This document shows positions 16,659 through 25,339 of a DNA stretch of 64,000 bases, piece by piece; position 1 is the stretch's first letter; every line of letters begins with the position of its first letter. Below the pieces are notes generated by a model that was given only the letters and a program-made list of their open reading frames with translations, did no database searches and was not told the origin of the DNA. The translations under genes were made by a program, and so were the position numbers. Source of the DNA: Aliihoeflea sp052435735 (GTDB lineage: Bacteria; Pseudomonadota; Alphaproteobacteria; Rhizobiales; Rhizobiaceae). The DNA lies in assembly GCA_052435735.1 (NCBI GenBank), contig JBQVNB010000011.1, positions 1-64,000 of the forward strand, given 5' to 3'.

Positions 16659-18741
16659 CCTCGCCAGCCTCCTGTTCATCGGCCACAGTCTCGTCGGCGC
16701 GGCGTTTGTCGCCGTCGAGCCCGGTTCCGTCATCCACGCGCCGGCATCGGCGCGCGCGGCGACCGGCATCGAAAATCCGTCGGTCGGGATCGGCCTGTCG
16801 GGCGTGGTCGACTGGTCGACCCAGCAGCCATTCGTGGACGTGATGAAGACGGCGCGGCCCTGGACCGGTCATTTGCCGGGCGCATGGGGCGGATGGACAC
16901 ATGATGACCTGAAGAGCCGGGGCTATCTCGACGATGATGGCTGGCTACGCGCGGTTCCCGATGAACTCGATGCCGTGGCGACGCTGGTCCTCACGGCACA
17001 GCCTTCCGAAGCGGTTTCGATGGCCGGGCGATACCGCCTGACCTATCGCGGGGGCGGCCGGATCGAGGTGACGGGCGCAGCCGATGTCGAACGGCGCGCG
17101 GCGGGCGAGATCTGGTTTGCGACCGATCCGGGCAGCGAACATGTGATCGTGACCATTCACGAGACCGACCCGGCTCGCAACGGCGACTACATTCGCGACA
17201 TCGCCATCGTGCGCGAGGACAGGATCAGGCTGTACGAGACCGGTGCGGTGTTCAATCCCGACTGGCTGCGCCGGATCGAGGATTTCCGCGTCCTGCGCTT
17301 CATGGACTGGATGGCGACGAACGGCTCGCGCCAGCAGCACTGGAAGGATCGTCCGAGGCCATCGGAATATACCTATGCCCGCATCGGCGTGCCGATCGAA
17401 ATCATGGTCGCGCTTGCCAACGAGATTGCAGCCGATCCCTGGTTCAACGTCCCGCACATGGCCGACGACGACTATGTCGAGCGCTTCGCCGCGATGGTTC
17501 GCGACACGCTCGACCCGGCGCTGAAGGCGCATCTGGAATATTCGAACGAAGTGTGGAACTTCCAGTTCGAGCAGGCCCGCTGGGCCGAGGCGCAGGGGCG
17601 CGCGCGCTGGAACCGGGAATCGACCTGGGTCGAATTCTACGCCATGCGCGCCAGCGAGATCGCCGGCATCTGGACTGCCGCCTTCGGCGATGAGGCGGAC
17701 GAGCGGCTCCTGAAGATCATCGCGACGCAGACCGGATGGCTCGGCCTTGAAGCGGCGATCCTCGACGCGCCATCCTGGGTCGGCGAAGACCCAGCCGCGA
17801 ACAGGCCGCCCGCCGAGCAGTTCGACGCCTATGCCGTGACGGGCTATGTCGGCGGCGGCCTCGTCTTCGATGCCAAGGCGCCGGCCGTTCGCGACTGGCT
17901 CGCGCGCAGCCTCGCCGCTGCCGAAGCCGGTGCGGCGCAGCTTTCAGGCAGCGCGCGCGGCGCGTATATCGAGGCGCACAAGTACGATCTCGCTGCGCGC
18001 CTTGCCGCGATCGAGTTGCGCGACGGTTCGATGACCGGCAACGCCGATGACACGCTCGACAGGCTGCTGAACGACGTGCTGCCCTATCATGCCGCCGTCG
18101 CGCGGGCGCGCGGTCTCGATCTCATCATGTATGAGGGCGGCACGCATGTCGTCGGCCATGGCGCACAGGTCGATGACGACGCCATTACGGCTTTCCTCAC
18201 CCATTTCAACTATACGGCCGAAATGGGCGACATCCATACCGACCTTCTCGCCGGATGGCGCCGGGCCGGCGGAACCCTCTTCAATGCCTTCGTCGACGTC
18301 GCCGCACCGACCAAATGGGGCAGTTGGGGCGGCCTGCGGCATCTCGACGACGACAATCCGCGATGGCGAGCGTTGACCGATTTCAACGCGCAGACCCCCG
18401 CATGGTGGACGCAGCGACCGGCCGGCACCTTTGCGCAGGGCGTCCACCTCGACGTCGCCGACGGTGCGGTCGAACTCGTCGGCACGTCCAAGTCCGACAT
18501 TCTGATCGGCGGCGATGGCGACGAGGTCATCGTATCGGGCGGCGGGAGCGACCGCGTTCACGGCGGCGGCGGACACGACGTCGTCGTCCTTCCAGGAACG
18601 CCCGGCGACTACGCGTTCACAAGAGTTGGCGACCGGCTGATCGCGTCGGGCGCAGGAGGCATCGCGACCCTCGTCGGGATCGCCGAACTGCATTTTTCCG
18701 GCGATGCGACCGCCATCATGGCTTTGGGAGAAATCCATTGA
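16648..18741 (+). CDS. RTX-tailed secreted glycosidase-like protein
   Basis: A 697-aa protein of three parts. Residues 1-30 are hydrophobic and include FIGHSLVGAAF. A large middle part (~40-590) contains YSNEVWNFQFEQARW (~295) and a TIM-barrel-like pattern recalling secreted glycoside-hydrolase-like proteins. The C-terminus has RTX Ca2+-binding nonapeptides (~610-650: GTSKSDILIGGDGDEVIV and SGGGSDRVHGGGGHDVVV). Together they suggest export by a type I system and activity on polysaccharide outside the cell, as for rhizobial EPS-cleaving enzymes such as PlyA and ExsH. No T1SS ABC/MFP genes are in the window, so it would use transporters elsewhere. Catalytic acids were not identified. Its stop overlaps the TTG start of the next gene. 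Confidence 0.6.
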   Translation: MSFSLASLLFIGHSLVGAAFVAVEPGSVIHAPASARAATGIENPSVGIGLSGVVDWSTQQPFVDVMKTARPWTGHLPGAWGGWTHDDLKSRGYLDDDGWLRAVPDELDAVATLVLTAQPSEAVSMAGRYRLTYRGGGRIEVTGAADVERRAAGEIWFATDPGSEHVIVTIHETDPARNGDYIRDIAIVREDRIRLYETGAVFNPDWLRRIEDFRVLRFMDWMATNGSRQQHWKDRPRPSEYTYARIGVPIEIMVALANEIAADPWFNVPHMADDDYVERFAAMVRDTLDPALKAHLEYSNEVWNFQFEQARWAEAQGRARWNRESTWVEFYAMRASEIAGIWTAAFGDEADERLLKIIATQTGWLGLEAAILDAPSWVGEDPAANRPPAEQFDAYAVTGYVGGGLVFDAKAPAVRDWLARSLAAAEAGAAQLSGSARGAYIEAHKYDLAARLAAIELRDGSMTGNADDTLDRLLNDVLPYHAAVARARGLDLIMYEGGTHVVGHGAQVDDDAITAFLTHFNYTAEMGDIHTDLLAGWRRAGGTLFNAFVDVAAPTKWGSWGGLRHLDDDNPRWRALTDFNAQTPAWWTQRPAGTFAQGVHLDVADGAVELVGTSKSDILIGGDGDEVIVSGGGSDRVHGGGGHDVVVLPGTPGDYAFTRVGDRLIASGAGGIATLVGIAELHFSGDATAIMALGEIH

Positions 18742-19988
18742 GAACCATCGGCCTCCTCAAAACAGGGCGCGCGGCGCGGGCGACGGCATTCGCCGCCGGC
18801 GCTCTCGTCACCGGCATCGCGACCGGCGCTTCCAATGCGCAGGAGGCCTACGAATTGCGGCCGGGCGACGTGCTGGAATTCTGGGTCGCGCAGGACGAAC
18901 AGCTCAACCGCGACGTCACGATCGGCCCCGACGGGCGGTTGTCGCTGCCGATGGTCGGGCACCTGGCGGCAGAGGGAATGACGCTGGACGAACTGGAGCA
19001 GGAGGCGACCGACCGCCTGCGCCGCTTCTACACAGAGGACCTCGACCTGACGATCATGCTGCAGCCGCATCCCTCGCATATGCCCTCCGTCTTCGTGGCG
19101 GGCGAGGTGACGCAGCCGGGCGTCTTTCCCTACCGCCCCGAAATGATGGTTCTGCATGCGATCACCCTTGCGGGCGGTCCCTATCGGACCGCGCTGGCGG
19201 TCAGCGACGTCGATCGCGCCATCCTGCTGCGCAGCGAGATCGAAGCCGGCCGCAAGTCGGTCGTCGAACTGAATTTCGCGGTCGCCCGGCTGGAGGCCGA
19301 GCTTGCCGGTGCGGACGAGATCGCGGTTCCGGCCGATCTCGAGCCGGGGCTCGACGCCGCCCAAATCGCCGAAATCCAGCGCCGTGAGCAGGCCCTTCTT
19401 CAGCTCAGGCGCCTCGAACGTACGTCCTTCGCCACGACGTCGGACCAGCTCCGGCAGACGAGCGAGCGCAACCTCGAAGCCGTCCGCCAGCAGCAGGCCA
19501 CCGTCGTGCGCCGCAAAGAACTCCTGGAGACGCGGCTCGCCTCGGCGACCACGCTCGTCGATCGCGGCCATATGCAGCGCTCGCAACTGCTGGAGCAACA
19601 GGGCGATCTGGCGCTTCTCGACGCGACGGCGGCCGAGATGGATGCGCAACTGGCTGCGGCCGAAGCCAGCCTTATCACCGAACAGGGCCGCGCGGCCGAC
19701 GGCACGCGCGAGCGCCAGGTCGAGATCGTGACCGAACTCAACGACACGCGGCGGCAACTCGAAGCGCTAGTCGCACGCCTTGCCGACAATCGCCGCGCAC
19801 TGGCGGTCTACGAGGCCGAAGGCGCAAGCAATGCCGAGGAGGCTCCGGTGACTTACAGGATCATCAGGACGACGGATCAGGGCGCCACGGAGATCGAGGC
19901 GGAGCGCTCGACGATCATCCAGCCCGGCGATTTGGTGGAAGTGGTCAAGGGTGCGGCAGGGAGCCGGGTTGCCGGTTCGATGGATTGA
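18738..19988 (+). CDS. Polysaccharide export outer-membrane protein (Wza/ExoF-like), TTG start
   Basis: A 416-aa periplasmic/outer-membrane exporter. After an N-terminal signal sequence ending near SNAQ|EAYELRPGD comes the polysaccharide export domain (YELRPGDVLEFWV, RDVTIGPDGRLSLPMVG), then an SLBB-like part (VFVAGEVTQPGVFPY), a long coiled-coil region (~200-360) and a final STIIQPGDLVEVV strand. This order matches rhizobial ExoF (about 420 aa) better than enterobacterial Wza. The start is TTG at 18738: GGGAG lies 7 nt upstream and the TTGA overlaps the previous stop. The in-frame upstream reading from 18255 is a shadow of the RTX gene. It would join the Wzz homologue to form the export channel. 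Confidence 0.9.
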   Translation: MRTIGLLKTGRAARATAFAAGALVTGIATGASNAQEAYELRPGDVLEFWVAQDEQLNRDVTIGPDGRLSLPMVGHLAAEGMTLDELEQEATDRLRRFYTEDLDLTIMLQPHPSHMPSVFVAGEVTQPGVFPYRPEMMVLHAITLAGGPYRTALAVSDVDRAILLRSEIEAGRKSVVELNFAVARLEAELAGADEIAVPADLEPGLDAAQIAEIQRREQALLQLRRLERTSFATTSDQLRQTSERNLEAVRQQQATVVRRKELLETRLASATTLVDRGHMQRSQLLEQQGDLALLDATAAEMDAQLAAAEASLITEQGRAADGTRERQVEIVTELNDTRRQLEALVARLADNRRALAVYEAEGASNAEEAPVTYRIIRTTDQGATEIEAERSTIIQPGDLVEVVKGAAGSRVAGSMD

Positions 19989-20029
19989 AGGAAGGGCGCG
20001 CGTTCCCGGAACGCGGGCAGGGGATCAAC

Positions 20030-21625
20030 ATGGGCAGTGATTTTCGACTCATACACTACTATCTCGACCTCGCACTGCGCCGGCCGCTGATCTGGCTGAT
20101 GCCGGCATTGGTCGTCCTCGCGATCGGCGTGACCTACGTCGTCAACATGCCGAAGACCTACTATTCCGAAGCGGTGATCGTCGTCGGGTCGCAGGCCATC
20201 CCCTCCAGTCTCGTCCAGTCGACCGTTGCGAACGAGCGGCTTCAGTTCATCGAGCAGCGCGTGCTGGCACGCGAGAACCTCCTGAAGCTGGTGGACAGGT
20301 TCGACCTGTTTCCAGCGCTGGCCGGCGAGATTTCGAAAACCCAGCTCGCGAAACTGGTCCGCAGCCAGATCGTCATCACCATGCGGGCGTCGGAGGCGTC
20401 CGAACAATATGCGGCGAGCTCGGTGTTCGGCATCGGCGTCAATGCCACGGCTCCCGATCTCGCCGCCGATATGGCGGCCGAGATCGCCGCGATGATCACC
20501 GAGGAGAACCGCAGGGCGCGGATGTCCCGGGCAACCGAAGCCACCGCCTTCCTGGAGCGCGAGGTCGCTACGCTGAAGTCTCGGGTCAGCGAGTTCGATG
20601 CGCGTCTGGCCGATTTCGTTCGTAACCACGAAAACGCTCTGCCGTCGCGACTGAGCCTGCATCTTGGCGATATACGCGAGGGTCAAAGCGAACTTGCCGA
20701 AGTCACCCAGTCGCTCGCGGAAGCGCAATCGGCGCTCGAACTCCTGCGGGTCGAGCTTGCTCTCGCGGCGTCGAGCGAGAACACGCCGCTGCGCGAGCAG
20801 CACAGCGAATTGCGCACGCTGCAGGCTACGCTCGTCGCGCGCTCCTCTGTCCTGTCCCCCGAGCATCACGAGATCAGGTCGCTGAAGTCGCGTGTCGCGG
20901 CGCTGAAAAACGACATTGCCGCGGGCGCCGCCATCGACGAGCCGGCCAATGCCGACGCGGTCGCTTCGCCCGAAGCCCAGCTCATCGCCAGGCGCATCCA
21001 GTTCGCCGAGCAGCAGATGGCACTGCTCGAAGAGCGCCAGGCCGAGCTGACCGCGCGCCTGGGCGAAATCCGCCAGATCGTCGCGGAAATGCCCAATGTC
21101 GAGGCCGAGTTCACCTTGCTGGAAAGCGAGCGTGCGAGCGCCCAGCGCAATCTCGATGACATGTCCGGCCGGCTCAACGTCGCCCGTCTGGGCCAGCGCC
21201 TCGAGACGGACCAGCAGGACGAGCAGATCCAGATCCTGGAAGCACCGGAAGCGCCGCTCTATGCCTCCGGCTCGTCACGCCGGGAGTACATGCTCGCGGT
21301 GATCGGTGCCGCGTTGGCGCTCGGCATGGGATGCCTTTATGCCGCCGACACGTTCGACCCGAAGGTCCGGGGCGCGTTCGACGTTGCCGGAGCCGCAGGC
21401 GATGTGCCGATGGTGATGATCGATACATGGAAGACGCCTGCCCAGCGTCGCCGCAACAAGGTGATCGCAACCCTTGCCATCGTCGCGATTCTCGCTGCGG
21501 GGGGCCTTCTGCTGGCCCGGTATGGTTGGCCGCCGGACGGGCTCGACTGGTCGTGGATCGGGGTCGAGGCAATGGCCCCGATGGCGCCGGCTCTTGTCGC
21601 GGGAGGACAGTCATGGAAGGCGTAG
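20030..21625 (+). CDS. Chain-length determinant / polysaccharide co-polymerase (Wzz/GumC-like)
   Basis: A 531-aa inner-membrane protein. It has a first transmembrane helix (RPLIWLMPALVVLAIGVTYV), a large periplasmic region with extensive heptad-rich coiled coil (~190-400), and a second helix (YMLAVIGAALALGMGCLYAA). An additional C-terminal helix (VIATLAIVAILAAGGLLLA) lies after a short cytoplasmic loop. This is a Wzz/ExoP-type co-polymerase without the fused tyrosine kinase domain; the kinase-like part is the separate next gene. It controls EPS chain length with Wzy and couples to the Wza-like exporter. ATG 20030, preceded by AGGGGAT, is preferred over 19985. The next start (21613) overlaps its end by 13 bp. 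Confidence 0.88.
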   Translation: MGSDFRLIHYYLDLALRRPLIWLMPALVVLAIGVTYVVNMPKTYYSEAVIVVGSQAIPSSLVQSTVANERLQFIEQRVLARENLLKLVDRFDLFPALAGEISKTQLAKLVRSQIVITMRASEASEQYAASSVFGIGVNATAPDLAADMAAEIAAMITEENRRARMSRATEATAFLEREVATLKSRVSEFDARLADFVRNHENALPSRLSLHLGDIREGQSELAEVTQSLAEAQSALELLRVELALAASSENTPLREQHSELRTLQATLVARSSVLSPEHHEIRSLKSRVAALKNDIAAGAAIDEPANADAVASPEAQLIARRIQFAEQQMALLEERQAELTARLGEIRQIVAEMPNVEAEFTLLESERASAQRNLDDMSGRLNVARLGQRLETDQQDEQIQILEAPEAPLYASGSSRREYMLAVIGAALALGMGCLYAADTFDPKVRGAFDVAGAAGDVPMVMIDTWKTPAQRRRNKVIATLAIVAILAAGGLLLARYGWPPDGLDWSWIGVEAMAPMAPALVAGGQSWKA

Positions 21626-22404
21626 TCGAGGCGCTCAACAGGGCGCGCACACTCTCGTTCGGCGACATCCGGACGCGTGAGGGCCATCATCCCGACCGCG
21701 TTCACAGGGACGATATGTTCGTCGATCCGTTCCGGGGCAACGACCTGCCTGCCGTGAAGCTTTCGTCGCGGCGTCTCAAGAACCAGCGGGTCGTCGCCTT
21801 CGATCCCAAAGACCGTCAGACGCGAGCCTTCGACCTTCTTCGCAACGGCTTGCTGGCGCCGGTCGCGCCCGATGCCACGCGCATCATTTCGGTCGCCTCG
21901 CCGACGCATGGCTGCGGAACGTCCGTGGTCGCCGCGAACCTTGCCTTCAGCATCGCGCGCAAACGGCAGTGGCGGGTGCTTCTCGCCACGCTCGACGGCA
22001 TGTCGCCTGCATTCGAGCGGCTCGGCCTATGTGCCCCTGCGGTCCATTCATCGGACGCTTCGGGGATCGAAGTCGGCAAGGTCGAGGTCGATGACGTCCT
22101 CGTCCAAGTCGGCAGCTTCGCGCATATCGCTATCCGGGAGGGTTCCACCGCCGCCCGGCATGCGCTGGTTTCGGCGTGGCTCGACGAAGTCAGGCATGAT
22201 TGCCGGCCAACAATCGTCGTCCTCGACCTGCCGCCGCTCCTGACCAATGACGACAGCCAGGCCATCGCGGCGCGATCCGACATCGCACTCCTCGTTCTGG
22301 GCGTCGGTTCTTCCACTGTCGCCGATCTGGAGGCGTGTCGCGGGTCGCTGACGGCCACGCCGCATCAGATCGTTCTCAACAAGGCGCGCCGTCACGGTCT
22401 CTAA
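21613..22404 (+). CDS. CpsD/CapB-like Wzz partner with altered P-loop
   Basis: A 263-aa cytoplasmic protein related to the BY-kinase (CpsD/ExoP C-terminal) family. The family's ADP/ATP site normally reads SPxxGEGKST. Here it reads SPTHGCGTSVVAANLA, with Thr103 where the invariant lysine belongs, so ATP binding is doubtful. Walker-B-like PTIVVLDLPPLL and the later ALLVLGVGSSTVADL block are kept. No tyrosine-rich C-terminal tail exists (end: IVLNKARRHGL). I read it as a pseudokinase or scaffold in the EPS machine. ATG 21613 follows GGGAGGA; the gene overlaps wzz-like coding by 13 bp. A sequencing error is unlikely because the frame is intact on both sides. Confidence 0.8.
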   Translation: MEGVVEALNRARTLSFGDIRTREGHHPDRVHRDDMFVDPFRGNDLPAVKLSSRRLKNQRVVAFDPKDRQTRAFDLLRNGLLAPVAPDATRIISVASPTHGCGTSVVAANLAFSIARKRQWRVLLATLDGMSPAFERLGLCAPAVHSSDASGIEVGKVEVDDVLVQVGSFAHIAIREGSTAARHALVSAWLDEVRHDCRPTIVVLDLPPLLTNDDSQAIAARSDIALLVLGVGSSTVADLEACRGSLTATPHQIVLNKARRHGL

Positions 22405-22535
22405 AGATGCGAGGAGGCTGCCAGCTTGCCGAGCCCGCCCGGCTTGGGGCAGGGTAGGTTCTCGCTGCATGCCCGGTGGTGTTGGTAGACGGCCGGGAAT
22501 GGGCGGCTCCGGTGACAAGGTCAGGATGGCGGTCG

Positions 22536-23408
22536 ATGTTTGAAGCGCATTTCGGTCTCCGGGAGAAACCGTTCTCGATCCTTCCGGACCCGAAGTTTCT
22601 CTATCTCGGCAGCCGCCACCGGATGGCCTATTCGATGCTCGAATATGGCGTGATCGACAATGCCGGCTTCACCGTCATCACCGGCGATATCGGGTCGGGC
22701 AAGACGTCGCTCGTGCGCAAGCTGATCGGCGACATTCCCGACGGCGTCACGATGGCGCTCATCAGCAACACGTCAAGCAATGCTGGCCGGCTGATCGACT
22801 GGATCATGATGGCTTTCGGGTTGCCGTTCGAGGACCGGTCCTATCCGCGGCTCTATCAGGAGTTCCAGCAATTCCTCGTCGAGCAGCGCAGGAATGACAG
22901 GCGTTGCGTGCTCATCATCGACGAGGCGCAGAATCTCGACTCGGCGCGGCTCGAAGAACTGCGGATGCTGTCCAACGTGAATGTCGAGCGAATGCTGCTT
23001 CAACTGGTCGTCGTCGGCCAACCGGAGCTTCGCGACCTGTTGCGGGCGCCCGAAATGCGCCAGTTCGCGCAGCGCATCGCGTCGGATTTTCACCTGCTGC
23101 CGCTGTCGCGCGACGATGCCGCGCGCTATTTCGCCCACAGGCTGACGGTCGCGGGCGGCCGGACGCGGCTTTTCACGAGACCGGCGACCGAACTGATTTA
23201 CGCCTATGCAGGCGGCGTTCCCCGCGCGATGAACATCGTCGCCGACCGCTGTCTCGTCTATGCGTTCGGCGAGGGCGTGAGTTTCGTCGGCCAGCGGATC
23301 GTCAGGAAGGTGACCGACGACATGGATCGCTACGGCTCGTTCACGCTCGCCGCCGTCCAGCCCGATCTGCACGACACCGGAGTCGCGCAGACGATTAAAA
23401 GTCTCTAA
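22536..23408 (+). CDS. ExeA/GspA-like AAA ATPase of EPS/exosortase-type loci
   Basis: A 290-aa ATPase with MFEAHFGLREKPFSILPDP at the start, Walker A GDIGSGKTSLVRKL, Walker B CVLIIDEAQNL, a sensor-like VVVGQPELRDLL and the C-terminal AGGVPRAMNIVADRCL helical part. This architecture (ExeA/GspA N-domain without peptidoglycan-binding tail) is common in EPS clusters linked to exosortase A (XrtA-associated ATPase). It may energise assembly of the polymerisation/export complex. No exosortase gene is visible in this window. Start ATG 22536 is where homology begins; AGGA lies upstream. It follows the CpsD-like gene by 131 bp. Confidence 0.88.
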   Translation: MFEAHFGLREKPFSILPDPKFLYLGSRHRMAYSMLEYGVIDNAGFTVITGDIGSGKTSLVRKLIGDIPDGVTMALISNTSSNAGRLIDWIMMAFGLPFEDRSYPRLYQEFQQFLVEQRRNDRRCVLIIDEAQNLDSARLEELRMLSNVNVERMLLQLVVVGQPELRDLLRAPEMRQFAQRIASDFHLLPLSRDDAARYFAHRLTVAGGRTRLFTRPATELIYAYAGGVPRAMNIVADRCLVYAFGEGVSFVGQRIVRKVTDDMDRYGSFTLAAVQPDLHDTGVAQTIKSL

Positions 23409-23523
23409 ACGATTCCGCGACATTGTCGGGAAGATGCGCAACCATGCGCCCCGGCATCCGATTCGCAGGAGTTGTTCCGATGAACATGTCCGAACCGGCC
23501 ATGCAACGCGGTGAGACCCGATC

Positions 23524-23760
23524 GTGCTTGCCGCGCTGATCGTCTTTCTCGCAGGCGTCGCTCTGGGGACGCGCTTCACCGTGTTCGCGCTCATTCCCTT
23601 CGGCGTCATGATCGCCTTGTTCTGCATTGCGCTCGGATATGTCTGGCGCGATCCCGCGACCGCGTTGTTCGCATGGTTCGGCCTCGTGGTCGCGATCAAT
23701 GTCGGCTTCCTCGTCGGAAGGGTCTGCCGCTCGTTCATTCGCGGCCATATGGTCGGCTGA
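23524..23760 (+). CDS. Small two-helix membrane protein, unknown
   Basis: A 78-aa protein, GTG start at 23524, almost wholly hydrophobic: three closely spaced hydrophobic stretches (LAALIVFLAGVALGT, FTVFALIPFGVMIALFCIALGYVW, ALFAWFGLVVAINVGFLVG) and a basic end (RVCRSFIRGHMVG). No family is recognised. Small hydrophobic proteins such as ExoX/PsiA-type EPS modulators occur in rhizobial EPS loci, but there is no sequence evidence for that here. It lies 115 bp after the ATPase on the same strand. Codon use suggests it is real; start uncertain. Confidence 0.5.
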   Translation: MLAALIVFLAGVALGTRFTVFALIPFGVMIALFCIALGYVWRDPATALFAWFGLVVAINVGFLVGRVCRSFIRGHMVG

Positions 23761-23773
23761 CATGCCGCGATCC

Positions 23774-23786
23774 TAGATTGATTTAG
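23774..23786. promoter_or_regulatory. EPS-locus motif upstream of the oxidoreductase gene
   Basis: TAGATTGATTTAG matches TAGATCGAATTAG (15644-15656) at 11 of 13 positions and is followed by CTAATGG. It lies in the 218-bp AT-richer spacer (23761-23978) before the oxidoreductase. No other element was recognised there. Confidence 0.35.
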
Positions 23787-23978
23787 CTAATGGCATGCGC
23801 GTGCGCGCTGCAACATGATGCAACGCTCATGTAGTTCAGCCGCCACCCGGAGCATCGGGACGACGTTCGAACCCGGTCCGATACCCCGGTGCCACGTTCA
23901 TAGCCTGGATTTTCCGCGAACTCGAATACGCTCGGCGATCCGGCATCATTCCGCGACCATGGTCGCGAAGGTATCGCG

Positions 23979-25160
23979 ATGGTCAAGATCGGTATCGTCG
24001 GAACGGGTTACGTCGCGGATCTCTACATGCAGTCTTTCGCGGTTCTTCCGGCGGTCGCGATCGTCGGCGCGACTGATGCCGAGCCCGATCGCAGGGCGCG
24101 TTTCGCGCGGCACTGGAACGTCGCGGCCCTCGACGACGTCGACGCCCTGATCGCCGCGGTGGGTGCAGGCGGGCTGGTCCTCAACCTCACCAACCCGTCC
24201 GCGCATTACGAGATCAGCCTCAGGTGCCTTGAGGCCGGTGTCCATGTCTATTCGGAAAAGCCGCTGGCGCTCGAACTCGTCGAGGCCCAACATCTGTGCG
24301 ACGTCGCCAGGGAGAAGGGCCTCCTGATCGCGTCCGCGCCCTGCAGCGTCCTGGGAGAGAGCGCGCAGCTCATGGCGGCGGCGGTGCGCGCTGCGGTGCC
24401 GGGCCGCATCCGGCTCGTCTATGCCGAACTCGACGACGATTACGTCTCGCAGGCGCCCTACGACAGGTGGTCGAGCCGGTCGGGCATTCCCTGGCCGTCC
24501 CGGGACGAGTTCGAGGTGGGCTGCACGATCGAGCATGCCGGCTACTATCTGACCTGGCTCATCGCCATGTTCGGCAGTGTCGAAAGCCTCGTCGCGGTCT
24601 CAGCCTGCCTGGCGCCGGACCAGATGGCGGTCGATCGGCCCGCGCCTGATTTCTCCGTCGCGACGCTCTTTTTCGAATCCGGCGTGGTCGCTCGGCTCAC
24701 CTGTTCCATTCTCGCCCCTCACAATCATGGTCTCGTCGTCATCGGCGACAAGGGCGTGCTCGAAGTCGACGATTGCTGGGACAATGCCGGACCGGTGCGG
24801 TTTCGGCGCCGCTTTCCGTTCCGCCGGAAGCTGGTGACCTCGCCCATTTCGCAGCGACTTCGATTCCCCGCACCGACGCATCCCAAGCCGCCGAGGTTCG
24901 GCGCGGCGTCGATGAATTTCGGCCTCGGTCCCCTCGATCTGGCAGAAGCAATAGCCGGCAACCACGCGCCGCGGCTGACCGCCGAATTCGCACTGCACGT
25001 CACCGAAGTGACGCTGGTCATTCATGCCGCCGGCAATTCATCGGGCATCAGGAAGATGGAAACGAGGTGTTCCCCGGTCGCCCCAATGCCCTGGGCGACG
25101 CACCTTCGCCGCCGGCCGCGATGGCCGGTCGGGCGTCGGCCTGAAGCCGATGTTGCATGA
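23979..25160 (+). CDS. Gfo/Idh/MocA family sugar oxidoreductase
   Basis: A 393-aa NAD(P)-dependent dehydrogenase. The Rossmann start reads VKIGIVGTGYVADLYM (GxGxxA-type), LNLTNPSAHYEI is the NPxxxH block, and VYSEKPLA carries the EKP lysine. The C-terminal half is the usual alpha/beta dimerisation domain with CTIEHAGYYLTWLIAMFG containing the active-site His. In EPS clusters such enzymes oxidise nucleotide sugars (for example at C3) or make unusual sugars for the repeat. GAAGG lies 7 nt before the ATG. The last 35 residues are Arg/Pro rich and outside the fold. It is alone between two motif-bearing spacers. Confidence 0.85.
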   Translation: MVKIGIVGTGYVADLYMQSFAVLPAVAIVGATDAEPDRRARFARHWNVAALDDVDALIAAVGAGGLVLNLTNPSAHYEISLRCLEAGVHVYSEKPLALELVEAQHLCDVAREKGLLIASAPCSVLGESAQLMAAAVRAAVPGRIRLVYAELDDDYVSQAPYDRWSSRSGIPWPSRDEFEVGCTIEHAGYYLTWLIAMFGSVESLVAVSACLAPDQMAVDRPAPDFSVATLFFESGVVARLTCSILAPHNHGLVVIGDKGVLEVDDCWDNAGPVRFRRRFPFRRKLVTSPISQRLRFPAPTHPKPPRFGAASMNFGLGPLDLAEAIAGNHAPRLTAEFALHVTEVTLVIHAAGNSSGIRKMETRCSPVAPMPWATHLRRRPRWPVGRRPEADVA

Positions 25161-25173
25161 GATTTCAATAATA

Positions 25174-25192
25174 TAGATCGAATTTACTAGAA
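25174..25192. promoter_or_regulatory. EPS-locus motif upstream of GT4 gene
   Basis: TAGATCGAATTTACTAGAA carries the exact 11-mer TAGATCGAATT also found at 15644-15654, followed by a CTAGAA half. It stands in an AT-rich patch of the 179-bp spacer upstream of the GT4 gene starting at 25340. Confidence 0.45.
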
Positions 25193-25339
25193 GCAATCAC
25201 CGCACGTATACTGCAATGTTTCATCAGAAACATAATTCTTGATTGCGCAAAGGGCGCGCGGCCGGACGGACATCTGATTGGGCAGTTGCCGTCGTCGCCG
25301 GTCAAAGGGCAGGGGTGCGACCCCCGATAGGGTCAGATT

